NCBI GenBank assembly: GCA_002733575.1
Contig: NVWB01000003.1
Span: 1-38,825, forward strand
DNA: 38,825 bases
Direction: 5' to 3'
Source: Blastopirellula sp.
GTDB taxonomy: Bacteria; Planctomycetota; Planctomycetia; Pirellulales; Pirellulaceae
A program made the position numbers and the translations under genes. Shown here piece after piece: positions 15,585 to 25,434 of this stretch. How positions within the stretch are numbered: position 1 is the stretch's first letter; every line of letters begins with the position of its first letter. Below the pieces are notes generated by a model. The model saw nothing but the letters and a program-made list of their open reading frames with translations. It was not told the DNA's origin and made no database searches.

Positions 15585-17978
15585 TTAGTTCTCTCGAGCT
15601 CCATCGCCGCGTCGCATGCGGAAGGGAGCACTATCGACAATTTGATGAATCAAGGTGCTAAGTTTACCATGATCCGAATTCAGTTCCGCCACAATTATAT
15701 CAATAGTTGGCGTATCATAGTATTCTATCCCTCTACCTAGGGCAAATGTAAGCATTTTTTCGGTTAAACAGCGATAGAAGTCTTGTCGACGATCTGTGGC
15801 TAAGACTTGTGAAAGTTCCCTGATATCGGCAAACTCCTCACCGGTAATAAGCGTTCCGCCAGTTTCAATTGGTTTTCCATGATCATTGTCGCGATATTGG
15901 CCAATCGCATTATAATTCTCAAAGGCCAAGCCCAATGGGTCCATACGCGAGTGACACGAATTGCAGAGCGGTTTTTCTCGGTGAATGGCTAAGGCTTCAC
16001 GCATGGAAACGTTTTTCGCCTTTTTGGTCACTTCTTCTAACGCAGGAACATCAGGCGGAGCAGGCGGGGCGGGCGTGCCGAGGATGTTATCGAGAATAAA
16101 TAGTCCTCGTTTAACTGGCGATGTACGTGCCGGGTTGGACGTGACAATTAAGAATGTTCCTTGTGTCAGCAGCCCTCCACGATGTGAATCGGCCGGGAGT
16201 TTGACCTTACGAAGCTCGCTCCCTTTGACGTCCAGTCCTTCGATTTGATAATACTTCACAAGTTCCTCGTTCAGGAATGTGTAGTCTGAGTGGAGCAAGG
16301 TTTCAATGCGGCCGTCGTTTCTCATTAAATCGGCAAAGAACATTTCGGTTTCAAGTCGCATTGACTTGCGGGCCTGGCGATTGTAAATCTTGAAGGCTTC
16401 TTTTAGGTCTTTGATTCCTAAAATAATTCGAGGGTCAATTAAGTTGGTTTCAACATCTTTGGTTTGTAGCCATTGACCGACAAAGTTTTCGACAAACCGA
16501 TCAGACTTCTCATCCGCCAACATGCGATCGACTTGTTGGTGCAGTTGCGATTTCAACTTTCCCTGTTCGGCCAATGCCCAAAGTTCGTCATCGGGCAAGG
16601 AAGACCACAGGAAGAACGAGAGCCGTGACGCTAAGGCAAAATCATCCAACGGAAGAATTGCATTCGGGTTATTTGGTTCAGGTTGTATTTCAGCCCGAAA
16701 GAGAAATCGGGGAGAGGAGAGGATTGCAGTGAGTGCATGGGCAATGCCATCTTCAAAAGATCGGTTTGCTTGCTGGTCAATAGCCATTGCCATCGAGACA
16801 AGTCGATCTAATGTCAGTTCATCAATAGGGCGCCGGAAGGCTTTACTTCCAAAATAGTCAAGAATTTTTCCTGCATAAACGGCCCTGTCCGCAGGTTCAG
16901 TAGGCGGTAGACCATCAAAGAAAATGCGTTGGTAGTTCGGCGGGTACTCTAAGCTGCTACCATCCAGTGGACCTTGAATATCGATGGTGCGAACTTTGAG
17001 CGTTAAATCTTGCTCGCCTTCTTCTGCCGCTGCGTCTGGCGTGATTTGCAGTTGAAAGAGATTGTCGCCTTTGTCTAGTGTTACATCTGCACTTAGTAGG
17101 ATGTGCTTCCGGTTATCCCAGCCAAGATCACGTTGTTTGAGCTCTTGATTGTTGACTGTGAGTTTCAACTTTGCAGTGTTAGAAGTTGCTTCATCTGAAC
17201 CCATCACTGTCATATCGACACTCACGCGATATCGGCCTGCATGTTTGACTGCTCGCTTGCCTTCGACCGTTCTCTCTTGGGTAAATGGAAGCGAGTCAGC
17301 CGTGATCTTTGGATTTTTCGTATTCTTTAGATGAGAACCGTAAAGCTTTGTCGTTAGAATGCTTGGCCCATCGGTGGGAACTCCTCGTTTCACAATCTCC
17401 CTGGCGGCTTCAATATATTTTTCCATCAACAAGGGAGAGATCGACAGGACATCGCCAATGGTATCAAACCCGTACCCTGTGTCATCAATAGGAAATGCTT
17501 CAGAGGTATCAAAGTCAACGCCTAGCATGTCTTGGATGACATAGTGATATTCAGTCCGATTCAAGCGACGAATCGTGACCCTGCCTGGATCAGGGCTGCT
17601 CGGATCAAGCTTGAACACCGAGCCTTCGATCCATTTTTCAATCAGCTTCTTCTCTTCCGCAGTCGGCTGAGCTTCAGTCGAAGGGGGCATGGTTTCAGAA
17701 CGGATGTTTTTCCAAACAGAAAGCCATAGCTTTTCGTTCTTGCGATGTTCTTCTAGCGAGGTAAAACTATCGAGCGAAATATCCCCTTCTTGCTCACCGA
17801 ATCCATGGCAGTCGTAACAATGCGTTTCAAGAATGGGTTCAATTTGCTTGCGAAAGTCTGGCAATGCACGTGCCTTCGATTTTACAGGCTCAGCCAAGGC
17901 AAAACTTGTGAACGAAGCAAAGCAAGAGACTCCAATGAATAGGAGCGTGAACAACCTGGATGATGAATGTAACATCAT
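15585..17978 (-). CDS. Planctomycete cytochrome (DUF1587/1595/1592/1588/1585)
   Basis: The product of 797 residues starts at the ATG at 17978 and begins MMLHSSSRLFTLLFIGVSCF, a Sec signal ending near ALAEP. A C-type heme site, C54-x-x-C57-H58 (HCYDCHG), lies near the N-terminus. The RVTIRRLNRTEYHYVIQDML stretch near residue 140 is the DUF1587 signature. Further on come a carbohydrate-binding-like beta domain around residues 250-350, then YFGSKAFRRPIDELTLDRL (DUF1595), ALTAILSSPRFLFRAE and SRLSFFLWSSLPDDELW (DUF1592), and SHRGGLLTQGTFLIVTSNPA (DUF1588). A second Cys pair with His, LCNSCHSRMDPLGLAFENY, sits near residue 670, and a DUF1585 tail follows. A longer frame to 18068 adds 30 residues ahead of the signal and is rejected. 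It is likely redox-active, in or outside the cytoplasmic membrane, together with DUF1552. Confidence 0.9.
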   Translation of the reverse strand: MMLHSSSRLFTLLFIGVSCFASFTSFALAEPVKSKARALPDFRKQIEPILETHCYDCHGFGEQEGDISLDSFTSLEEHRKNEKLWLSVWKNIRSETMPPSTEAQPTAEEKKLIEKWIEGSVFKLDPSSPDPGRVTIRRLNRTEYHYVIQDMLGVDFDTSEAFPIDDTGYGFDTIGDVLSISPLLMEKYIEAAREIVKRGVPTDGPSILTTKLYGSHLKNTKNPKITADSLPFTQERTVEGKRAVKHAGRYRVSVDMTVMGSDEATSNTAKLKLTVNNQELKQRDLGWDNRKHILLSADVTLDKGDNLFQLQITPDAAAEEGEQDLTLKVRTIDIQGPLDGSSLEYPPNYQRIFFDGLPPTEPADRAVYAGKILDYFGSKAFRRPIDELTLDRLVSMAMAIDQQANRSFEDGIAHALTAILSSPRFLFRAEIQPEPNNPNAILPLDDFALASRLSFFLWSSLPDDELWALAEQGKLKSQLHQQVDRMLADEKSDRFVENFVGQWLQTKDVETNLIDPRIILGIKDLKEAFKIYNRQARKSMRLETEMFFADLMRNDGRIETLLHSDYTFLNEELVKYYQIEGLDVKGSELRKVKLPADSHRGGLLTQGTFLIVTSNPARTSPVKRGLFILDNILGTPAPPAPPDVPALEEVTKKAKNVSMREALAIHREKPLCNSCHSRMDPLGLAFENYNAIGQYRDNDHGKPIETGGTLITGEEFADIRELSQVLATDRRQDFYRCLTEKMLTFALGRGIEYYDTPTIDIIVAELNSDHGKLSTLIHQIVDSAPFRMRRGDGAREN

Positions 17979-18296
17979 GTATCGACCAAAAATGTAAGGA
18001 AGGACAGAAGGAGGGAAATCTAAGTGGAGTTGGTTGGCCTTATGTGATACAAACATCCATAATACCAAGCTTAAGCACAGGCAGGTTGTGTTAATCTAGG
18101 ATAACATCTCTAGCAAGTCAGGTAAAGCTGGAAAGTGGGTTTACATTTGAACTCCCCGTTTTGAAACTAGCTCTAAAGTGGTGTTTTTCGCTTGAATATA
18201 CAAGTTTGAGAACTGTTATTACAGCTTGCGCTGCGCTATAGTCTGATTGTTGCACTTATTTATGTAAAGCTGTGGAAAAGACTTCAAAGGAATATA
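17979..18296. other. Divergent intergenic region
   Basis: These 318 bases separate the minus-strand DUF1592 gene from the plus-strand phosphodiesterase gene and should contain both promoters. The sequence is AT-rich around 18180-18260. A TATAGT hexamer at 18237-18242 is a possible -10 box for the phosphodiesterase, but the -35 element is unclear. No gene is seen. Confidence 0.35.
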
Positions 18297-20165
18297 ATGG
18301 CCGCTGAGAATCAACATCGATCTCTGTTTCAGCAAATGCTGGCCCTATATCAGGTCTGCTGGAAACAACTTTTTATCGCCGATCTTGCCTATAAAGCAAT
18401 TGCCGCAATGATACTCTTTCCCGTTGTTGGAGTTTTCTTCCGCCTGTTAATTTCTACCACAGGCGGCCAGGTTCTCTCGGATGTCGATATTCTCTTTTTC
18501 TTCCTCAAACCGCTAGGGTGGCTTTGCTTAATTGTTTGTGGCGGACTGTTGCTCGGAATCTTGGCCTTAGAGCAAGCGACATTAATGTATATTCTGATTG
18601 TTTCCTCAAGTCGAAGAAAAGTGGGAGTGAGTGAAGCTTTGCACTATACGCGAATCCATGTCGTTCAAGTCATGGGCGTTGCTTGGCGACTCGTGATGTG
18701 GAGTCTTGTTATTCTGGCTCCATTTCTCGCCGTGGCTGGTGTGGTTTATCTCACGATGCTTTCTGAATACGACATCAATTTTTATCTAAAAGAACAACCA
18801 CCCGAGTTTCTTATTTCAATCGGGATTGGTGTTCTGCTTGTCTTAATACTCGCCGTAATTCTATTGCGGTTTTTCTCTAGTTGGATCATTGCACTTCCAT
18901 TAGTTTTATTTGAACAAGTATCTCCTCAAGAAGCATTAAGCATCAGTAAGCAAAGAATGAACGGGCATCGCCGCACAGTCATTAAATGGATTGTCTTATG
19001 GTGGATCGCACTTTTTATTATTTCTTCCCTATTGAATATGATGGTCGTTGCTTTAGGGCACTTTTTAGTCCCACAAGAATCGTCCTCTTTGGGAACGCTC
19101 GCTCTGTTGATCGGCATCATGTTGGCTCTTTGGTTCATCGTTAGTTTATTCACTAACTTGCTTGGAACCACAAGCTTTGCTGCCATGCTGTTAGTTCTAT
19201 ATCAAGATATCACCAGTGAGCAGCCGCTTGAAATTAAACAGATTGCATTGGATGGATCAGAGTATAAGAGCTTTGGAGCATGGATCACGAAGCCTCGTTT
19301 AATAGCCGTTTCAATCATTGGTCTCTTAGTTGCAACTAGCATTGGAGCCGCATCCATTGGCACGGTGCTGATTGAAGACCAAGTCGAAATCAGCGCACAT
19401 CGGGGTTCCTCGAAAGCGGCTCCTGAGAACACGATGGCGGCAATCCTGCAAGCGATTGAAGATAAAGCTGACTGGGTTGAAATTGATGTGCAAGAAACGG
19501 TCGATGGAGAAGTGGTGGTATTTCATGACAGTGACTTCAAGAGACTGGCAGGTTCAAGTTTAAAAATCTGGGAAGCCACGCAAGCCGATTTAGAGAATCT
19601 TGATATAGGAAGCTGGTTTGATCCGAAGTTCTCGGATCAACGCGTGCCAACTCTCTCGCAAGTATTGAAAGCTTGCAAAGGGAGAATCCGAGTGAACATC
19701 GAATTGAAGTATTATGGACATGATATTGATCTGGAACAGAAAGTTGCCGAAATTGTTGAAGCCGAAATGATGCAAAATGACATTGTGCTGATGTCACTTA
19801 AACGAGATGCCGTTGTGAAAATGAAATCATTGCGACCCGATTGGAAAGTGGGCCTGTTGATGTCGGTGGCTGCGGGTAACTTATCTGCCATTCAAGCTGA
19901 TTTTTTAGCTGTGAACGCCAACTTTGCTGATCAGGCATTTATTGAACATGCACAACGCCTGGGTAAAGAGGTCCACGTTTGGACTGTCAACGATGCAGCC
20001 ACCATGTCGCAAATGATCAGCCGCGGGGTTGATAATATCATTACCGACAAACCGGCCTTGGCTCGGTCGGTACTTAAGCAACGGGCCGAAATGAGCGTAC
20101 CGGAACGCCTGCTTTTGGAGTTGGGCTGGGTCTTTGGTATAGAGCCAGAGATTGCTGATTTATGA
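18297..20165 (+). CDS. Membrane-anchored glycerophosphodiester phosphodiesterase
   Basis: The 622-residue product starts at an ATG with AAAGGAAT just upstream. Residues of about 20-355 hold roughly six to eight hydrophobic segments, for example AMILFPVVGVFFRLLI and LISIGIGVLLVLILAVILLR, matching the membrane domain found fused to such enzymes. Residues of about 362-605 form the GDPD TIM barrel, with ISAHRGSSKAAPENTMAA supplying the catalytic His and Glu, EIDVQETVDGEVVVFHDSDF supplying the metal-binding acidic pair and second His, RVNIELKYYG, and the terminal HVWTVNDAATMSQMISRGVD with NIITDKP. It should cleave glycerophosphodiesters to glycerol-3-phosphate and an alcohol at the membrane. The membrane part may guide a lipid-derived substrate. 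It stands alone and is followed by a long hairpin at 20182. Confidence 0.9.
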   Translation: MAAENQHRSLFQQMLALYQVCWKQLFIADLAYKAIAAMILFPVVGVFFRLLISTTGGQVLSDVDILFFFLKPLGWLCLIVCGGLLLGILALEQATLMYILIVSSSRRKVGVSEALHYTRIHVVQVMGVAWRLVMWSLVILAPFLAVAGVVYLTMLSEYDINFYLKEQPPEFLISIGIGVLLVLILAVILLRFFSSWIIALPLVLFEQVSPQEALSISKQRMNGHRRTVIKWIVLWWIALFIISSLLNMMVVALGHFLVPQESSSLGTLALLIGIMLALWFIVSLFTNLLGTTSFAAMLLVLYQDITSEQPLEIKQIALDGSEYKSFGAWITKPRLIAVSIIGLLVATSIGAASIGTVLIEDQVEISAHRGSSKAAPENTMAAILQAIEDKADWVEIDVQETVDGEVVVFHDSDFKRLAGSSLKIWEATQADLENLDIGSWFDPKFSDQRVPTLSQVLKACKGRIRVNIELKYYGHDIDLEQKVAEIVEAEMMQNDIVLMSLKRDAVVKMKSLRPDWKVGLLMSVAAGNLSAIQADFLAVNANFADQAFIEHAQRLGKEVHVWTVNDAATMSQMISRGVDNIITDKPALARSVLKQRAEMSVPERLLLELGWVFGIEPEIADL

Positions 20166-20181
20166 GATCCGTACATCTTTT

Positions 20182-20254
20182 GTAGGTCAGTGCTGTGCCT
20201 GACGTGAAGCAAAGACAACATTGACTTCAGTTGTCAGGCACAGCACTGACCTAC
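20182..20254. repeat. 22-bp perfect hairpin, second with TGAAGCAAAG loop motif
   Basis: Arms 20182-20203 and 20233-20254 are perfect reverse complements (22 bp, starting GTAGGTCAGTGCTGTGCC). The 29-nt loop begins GTGAAGCAAAGACAAC and has an inner 5-bp stem (TGAAG/CTTCA). The TGAAGCAAAGACAAC motif at 20205-20219 differs by one base from the motif in the hairpin at 14044-14120. It sits 16 bases after the phosphodiesterase stop and may stop or stabilise that transcript. Confidence 0.85.
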
Positions 20255-20258
20255 TGGT

Positions 20259-20471
20259 TTACCTAGCCCAAAACTGCAATGCTTGCAGACATGCGGGATA
20301 GTCTTCCATTAAATGCGACTTGATGAGCAGTTGTTCCCCTTTCGGTCTCCATTGATAGCATCTTCCATTGAGAATCAGGCTAAGTCCGCCGTTGTGGAGA
20401 GAGCCGGTCGAGTCTATAATGCGGGACGCGTAAGTAGTTATTGGTTTTCCCTTTGTGGCGATCAGGGCGTA
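20259..20471 (-). pseudogene. Possible decayed coding remnant
   Basis: The reverse strand is open for about 70 codons between a TGA at 20474-20472 and a TAA at 20261-20259, without a normal start codon. The reading contains SLHNGGLSLILNGRCYQW and ends CLQALQFWAR, which looks like protein and not random translation. A neighbouring frame upstream gives [15 protein letters not shown], joining at a GGGAAAACC run near 20440, so a frameshift is possible. I do not recognise the family. It lies between the long hairpin and the cysD leader. It may be chance. Confidence 0.3.
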
Positions 20472-20489
20472 TCAACTCCCACGAGTTGA
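20472..20489. promoter_or_regulatory. Short stem-loop in the cysD leader
   Basis: TCAACTC and GAGTTGA form a perfect 7-bp stem with a CCAC loop, ending 42 bases before the cysD ATG. It could be an operator palindrome or an RNA hairpin controlling the sulfate activation genes. No known regulator site is matched. Confidence 0.35.
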
Positions 20490-20531
20490 CGTTCTTTTGG
20501 CTCACTTCAGAACGTTCCCATACGAGTTGGC

Positions 20532-21437
20532 ATGTCTGGTTACAATATTACCCACCTGAAACAGCTTGAAGCTGAGAGTATTCATATCCTCCGAGAAGTG
20601 GCGGCAGAGTTTGAGAATCCTGTGATGCTCTACTCGGTCGGCAAAGACTCTTCGGTCATGGTTCACTTGGCACTCAAAGCGTTCTACCCTGCCAAACCAC
20701 CCTTTCCGTTGATGCACGTTGACACCACTTGGAAATTTGGTGAGATGATCCAGTTCCGGGAAGACTACGCTCGCAAAGAGCTAGGGCTCGACCTAATCGT
20801 CTATGTGAACGAAGAAGGCAAAGAAGTCGGCATCGACCCGTTTGAAGATGGTGCCCGTCATACTGATCTAATGAAGACCGTGGCACTCAGGAAATCATTA
20901 GACAAATATAAATTTGACGCCGCGTTTGGTGGTGCCAGACGTGACGAAGAAAAGTCTCGTGCCAAAGAACGTGTTTATTCGTTCCGCGATAAAAATCACC
21001 GCTGGGATCCTAAGAACCAACGCCCTGAGTTGTGGAATGTTTATAACGCGAACGTGAATAAAGGCGAAAGCATTCGCGTCTTCCCCATCTCGAACTGGAC
21101 CGAGTTAGATGTGTGGCAATACATTCATCTTGAAAAGATTCCGATCGTTCCACTCTACTACTCTGCCAAACGGCCTGTGGTCTGGCGAGACGACATGTGG
21201 ATATTGGTTGACGACGACCGCTTTAAATTGCGTGAAGGCGAAAAAATCGAAGAGAAGAGCGTTCGCTTCCGCACGCTAGGTTGTTACCCACTCACCGGTG
21301 CGGTCGAATCGGAAGCAACAACTTTGCCTGAGATTATTCAAGAGATGTTGTTGACTACCACTTCCGAACGACAAGGCCGTTCGATTGATAAAGATAAAGG
21401 TTCGATGGAAGAGAAGAAAAAAGAAGGTTACTTCTAG
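20532..21437 (+). CDS. cysD: Sulfate adenylyltransferase subunit 2
   Basis: The 301-residue product is the catalytic subunit of ATP sulfurylase, which makes adenosine 5'-phosphosulfate (APS) from sulfate and ATP in the cytoplasm. It begins [20 protein letters not shown] and has the PP-loop motif [18 protein letters not shown] near residue 35, [19 protein letters not shown] near residue 60, a [20 protein letters not shown] segment near residue 136, and the [16 protein letters not shown] region near residue 247. Length matches the family. It is followed 67 bases later by the cysN-cysC fusion, its partner. There is no strong ribosome binding site before the ATG. A sulfate reductase (cysH) is not in the window, so the APS could be used for sulfation, reduction or both. 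Confidence 0.96.
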   Translation: MSGYNITHLKQLEAESIHILREVAAEFENPVMLYSVGKDSSVMVHLALKAFYPAKPPFPLMHVDTTWKFGEMIQFREDYARKELGLDLIVYVNEEGKEVGIDPFEDGARHTDLMKTVALRKSLDKYKFDAAFGGARRDEEKSRAKERVYSFRDKNHRWDPKNQRPELWNVYNANVNKGESIRVFPISNWTELDVWQYIHLEKIPIVPLYYSAKRPVVWRDDMWILVDDDRFKLREGEKIEEKSVRFRTLGCYPLTGAVESEATTLPEIIQEMLLTTTSERQGRSIDKDKGSMEEKKKEGYF

Positions 21438-21504
21438 TCGATTCTTCTCCGTTGAACTCAGTTTCTCAAACCATCTAATTACCCATATTTGTTTTTAAAT
21501 ATCC

Positions 21505-23439
21505 ATGTCGCATCATTCCGAACTCATCGCTTCTGACATTGACGCTTATTTGGCTCAGCACGAACAAAAAGAACTTTTGCGGTTCATTACTTGTGGTAGT
21601 GTCGATGACGGTAAGAGCACGCTAATCGGTAAACTGTTGATCGAATCAAAATCAACTTATGAAGATCAATTGGCTGCCATTGAGAAGGATTCAATTATTC
21701 ATGGAACCGTTGCTGGCGAAATTGACCCGGCATTGTTGATGGATGGATTGAAAGATGAACGCGAGCAAGGCATCACCATTGATGTTGCTTACCGCTACTT
21801 CTCAACGGCCAAGCGAAAGTTCATCATTGCCGACACGCCAGGGCATGAACAATACACCCGCAACATGGCAACCGGGGCCTCAACCGCTGACTTGGCAATC
21901 ATCTTAATTGATGCCCGCCATGGGGTAATGACACAAACCAAGCGACATAGCTTTATCACTTCGCTGTTAGGCATTAAGCATATTATCGTGGCCATCAATA
22001 AGATGGACTTGGTCGATTACAGCCAAGATCAATACGAAAAAATTAAAGCCGACTATACAGACTTTGCCGCAAAAATGTCGGCCGATGATGTTCACTTCAT
22101 TCCGCTGTCGGCACTCAAAGGTGATAATGTCGTAGAGCAGGGCGAAAATCTGCCTTGGTACGAAGGCAGCACTTTGATGCACATGCTTGAAAATGTGTAC
22201 ATCGCCTCGGATCGCAACTTTCAAGATTTCCGCTTCCCAGTTCAATTGGTGAATCGCCCTCATCTCGACTTCCGCGGCTTTTGCGGCACGGTGGCCTCTG
22301 GCACAATCCGCCAAGGCGAAGAAGTCATGATCTTGCCATCGAAAAAGATCACCAAGGTCAAGTCAATTGTCACCATGGATGGCGAACTAGAGGAAGCCTA
22401 TCCACCACTTTCAGTCACACTGACACTTGAAGATGAAGTCGAAGTCAGCCGCGGTTCGATGATTGTCCGGCCAGGCAACCAGCCAGTGATTAGCGATAAA
22501 TTTGACGCCATGATCGTCTGGATGTCCGAAGAACCCATGCTGCCAGGCAGTCGTTACTTCATCAAGCATACTTCGCAGACTGTCCCTGGAACGATTTCTA
22601 CCTTGCGATACAAAGTGGACGTCAACACGATGCACCGTGAGGAAACACCGACATTAAAACTGAATGAAATCGGTCGTTGTTCCCTTAGCTTAAATCAACC
22701 GATCTGCTTCGATGCGTACCGTAAGAACCGCACCACCGGTGCCTTCATCATCATTGATCGCATGACCAACAACACCGTAGGTGCTGGCATGATCGTTGAT
22801 CGTGGACAACTTGGCAAGTCGGACCTGTGGGACGATGAATCAGAGACGGAAACGGTTGTCACCAAGCCTGGCAGTGTGAGCATTGAAGAACGTTCCGCAC
22901 GGTTCGGTCAAAAACCTTGCACTCTACTTCTCACGGGTTTAGCGGGTGCAGGCAAAACCACTATCTCACAACTGCTGGAGCGTCGGCTCTTTTCCGAAGG
23001 CCGAGCTTGCGGTGTGTTAGATGGACAGCACTTACGTTCAGGCATTAGTAAAGACCTTGGGTTCACCGCAGAAGAACGTAGCGAAAATCTTCGTCGCGGA
23101 ACGGAGATCGCCAAGTTGATGAACGAATCTGGCCTGATCTGCATCTCAGCGTTTGTTGCACCTAGCGAAGAAGTACGCCAAAAAGCGGCACACGTAATTG
23201 GGAAAGATTGCTTCTTCGTGGTGCACTTGGCGGCTCCAGTCGAAGTTTGTCGAGAGCGGGACGAGACCGGCCTGTACGAGAAAGCCGACTCAGGCGAAAT
23301 TGCCAATTTCCCAGGCGTGAGCTTTGAGTATGAAGTTCCAGCTAATCCTGACTTGGTACTTCCAACGCATGAACTAGATGCCGAACAATGTGTTGATCAA
23401 ATCATTGAATTGCTACGCTCGAAAAAGATGATTGACTAA
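21505..23439 (+). CDS. cysNC: Bifunctional sulfate adenylyltransferase subunit 1 / APS kinase
   Basis: The 644-residue product is a fusion. Residues 1-450 are the CysN GTPase of ATP sulfurylase: P-loop [10 protein letters not shown] (31-40), a [16 protein letters not shown] switch, [17 protein letters not shown] and NKMDLVDY. Residues of about 472-644 are APS kinase (CysC): P-loop GLAGAGKTT near residue 478, [20 protein letters not shown] near residue 502 and [12 protein letters not shown] near residue 545. It uses GTP hydrolysis to drive APS formation and then makes PAPS. The kinase P-loop has Ala and Thr where GLSGSGKST is usual, and GQHLR replaces the usual GDNVR; both are conservative. 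CysN-CysC fusions are known in several phyla. Confidence 0.95.
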   Translation: MSHHSELIASDIDAYLAQHEQKELLRFITCGSVDDGKSTLIGKLLIESKSTYEDQLAAIEKDSIIHGTVAGEIDPALLMDGLKDEREQGITIDVAYRYFSTAKRKFIIADTPGHEQYTRNMATGASTADLAIILIDARHGVMTQTKRHSFITSLLGIKHIIVAINKMDLVDYSQDQYEKIKADYTDFAAKMSADDVHFIPLSALKGDNVVEQGENLPWYEGSTLMHMLENVYIASDRNFQDFRFPVQLVNRPHLDFRGFCGTVASGTIRQGEEVMILPSKKITKVKSIVTMDGELEEAYPPLSVTLTLEDEVEVSRGSMIVRPGNQPVISDKFDAMIVWMSEEPMLPGSRYFIKHTSQTVPGTISTLRYKVDVNTMHREETPTLKLNEIGRCSLSLNQPICFDAYRKNRTTGAFIIIDRMTNNTVGAGMIVDRGQLGKSDLWDDESETETVVTKPGSVSIEERSARFGQKPCTLLLTGLAGAGKTTISQLLERRLFSEGRACGVLDGQHLRSGISKDLGFTAEERSENLRRGTEIAKLMNESGLICISAFVAPSEEVRQKAAHVIGKDCFFVVHLAAPVEVCRERDETGLYEKADSGEIANFPGVSFEYEVPANPDLVLPTHELDAEQCVDQIIELLRSKKMID

Positions 23440-23594
23440 CGGGATGCCCGTTTGCTGTAGCTGCCGCTTGCCTCTTGGATTCTTTTCATAAAAAGCACGC
23501 TCCCAGGTGGAATGTGCGCATTCATCCAAGTTACAATAGTAACTAGTTTGTTTCTCAAGCTGTTCGAGCCTTTTTCTTATATGGGTTAGCCCAC

Positions 23595-25376
23595 ATGTCG
23601 TTCTCTATATTCCTTCGATTACTTTCTGTTGCAGTTGTAACTGCCTTGATGTTCTTATCCTCAATCAATGCAGTCGCGGCAGAGCAACGTAAGCCCAATG
23701 TTGTTGTCTTTCTGAGCGATGACCAAGGCTGGGGCGATTTGAGTGTGAATGGTAACAGCAACCTGGCAACACCCAATATTGATCAACTGGCAAAAGATGG
23801 AGCCCAGTTCGATTGGTTTTATGTCTGCCGGGTTTGTGCCCCAACTAGAGCCGAGTTTTTAACCGGTCGGTTTCATGCACGCGGTGGCGTACGAGGCGTG
23901 AGCACTGGGCAAGAACGATTGAACATCGATGAGATGACCATCGCCCAAACCTTTAAAGCCGCAGGCTATGCAACAGGCGCATTTGGAAAATGGCATAATG
24001 GCATGCAGCATCCTTATCACCCGAACGCGCGTGGGTTCGACGAATACTATGGATTCTGCTCAGGGCACTGGGGCAACTACTTCGATCCAGTTTTAGATCA
24101 CAACAACAAACTAGTGCGTGGCAAAGGCTATATCATCGATGACTTCACCAACCACGCCATACAGTTTATCGAAGACAATAAAGAGCAACCTTTCTTCTGC
24201 TACCTTCCCTACTGCACACCACATTCACCGATGCAAGTGCCGGAGTCCTTCTTTGAAAAACATGACGGACAAGAACTTGAATTACGGCATCGTGACCCTA
24301 AGTTAGAAGACGTGCAAAAGACCCGTGCCGCATTGGCCATGTGTGAGAACATCGACTGGAATGTTGGCCGTGTATTGGAAAAACTTGAAGAACTAAATCT
24401 CACCGACGACACCATCGTCGTGTACTTCACTGACAACGGACCCAATAGCTACCGATTCAACGGGGGCATGAAAGGCCGTAAGGGGTCTCTCGATGAAGGG
24501 GGCGTTAGAACCGCCTGTTTCATTAAGTGGCCAGGCAAGATCGCCGCTGGTACTGAGATCCATCAAGTTTCTGCCGCGATTGATTTCCTGCCGACACTCG
24601 CCGATATGGCCGGAATTTCCGTTCAAAGCGTCAAACCGCTGGATGGCATGAGCCTTAAGAGTCGCTTGCTCGGGAAAAAACAAGATCCTGTTGAGCGGAT
24701 GTACTTTTCGATGAAATCAAAAACGATCAGTGTGCGTTCGCAAAAATACCGTCTGGATTCCGCAGGCCGTTTGTATGACATCGCCAACGACATCGGCCAG
24801 CATAATGACATTGCCCAGCAGCATCCAGAACAAGTGGCCAAAATGAAAAAAGCGGCTTCTAGTTTCTTGGAAGAAGTAAGTGATCAACTCACCCCTGATG
24901 ACCGACCATTTACCGTTGGGCACTCATTAAATACTCCACTGCCTGCCAGAGATGGAGTTGCTCATGGCAATGTCAAACGAAGTGCCAGGGCCCCGAACTG
25001 TTCTTACTTCACCAATTGGACCAGCGAAACTGACAAGATTAGCTGGGATATTGAAGTGGCGGAATCTGGAACCTACGAAGCAATCGCCTATTACACTTGC
25101 CCGAAAAACGATGTTGGCTCAACTGTACAGCTTAGCTTCAATGGGGAATCCATTACTACCAAGATCGACCAGCCGCATGACCCACCGGCTTACGGAAGAG
25201 AACGCGATTACTCACCTCGTGGCAGTGAGTCGGAAGTCAAGAAGTTCAAACCGCTGAGTCTCGGACAATTTAAATTGAAAAAAGGGCGTGGCGAACTCGC
25301 GTTGACCGCGTCAGATATTCCTGGCGATCAAGTCATGGAAGTCCGTTATATATGGTTGAATCGAGTCGACAAGTAA
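23595..25376 (+). CDS. Secreted Cys-type sulfatase with C-terminal beta domain
   Basis: The 593-residue product begins MSFSIFLRLLSVAVVTALMF, a signal peptide ending near AVAAE. FLSDDQGWGD around residues 39-48 provides the metal-binding Asp pair. The sulfatase motif C81-A-P-T-R85 (CRVCAPTRAEFLTGR) carries the Cys that must be turned into formylglycine; Thr stands where Ser is more common but is allowed. GKWHNGMQHPYHPNARGFDE (near 134), TDNGPN (near 280) and KGRKGSLDEGGVRTACFIKW (near 295) are further sulfatase landmarks. Residues of about 455-593 form an added beta domain (SYFTNWTSETDKISWDIEVA, ISWDIEVAESGTYEAIAYY) that may bind carbohydrate. It should remove sulfate esters from a polysaccharide outside the cell membrane. 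It is 155 bases after cysNC and 58 before a second sulfatase. Confidence 0.93.
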   Translation: MSFSIFLRLLSVAVVTALMFLSSINAVAAEQRKPNVVVFLSDDQGWGDLSVNGNSNLATPNIDQLAKDGAQFDWFYVCRVCAPTRAEFLTGRFHARGGVRGVSTGQERLNIDEMTIAQTFKAAGYATGAFGKWHNGMQHPYHPNARGFDEYYGFCSGHWGNYFDPVLDHNNKLVRGKGYIIDDFTNHAIQFIEDNKEQPFFCYLPYCTPHSPMQVPESFFEKHDGQELELRHRDPKLEDVQKTRAALAMCENIDWNVGRVLEKLEELNLTDDTIVVYFTDNGPNSYRFNGGMKGRKGSLDEGGVRTACFIKWPGKIAAGTEIHQVSAAIDFLPTLADMAGISVQSVKPLDGMSLKSRLLGKKQDPVERMYFSMKSKTISVRSQKYRLDSAGRLYDIANDIGQHNDIAQQHPEQVAKMKKAASSFLEEVSDQLTPDDRPFTVGHSLNTPLPARDGVAHGNVKRSARAPNCSYFTNWTSETDKISWDIEVAESGTYEAIAYYTCPKNDVGSTVQLSFNGESITTKIDQPHDPPAYGRERDYSPRGSESEVKKFKPLSLGQFKLKKGRGELALTASDIPGDQVMEVRYIWLNRVDK

Positions 25377-25434
25377 TCACTTCAACTGATCTAACATTTA
25401 TCCGTAACCATTCTGACCCATTTGGGATTCTATA

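Noticed and set aside
23438-23452. AACGGG-ATG-CCCGTT hairpin as a cysNC terminator
   Set aside because: The stem is only 6 bp, overlaps the stop codon and has no strong T-run.
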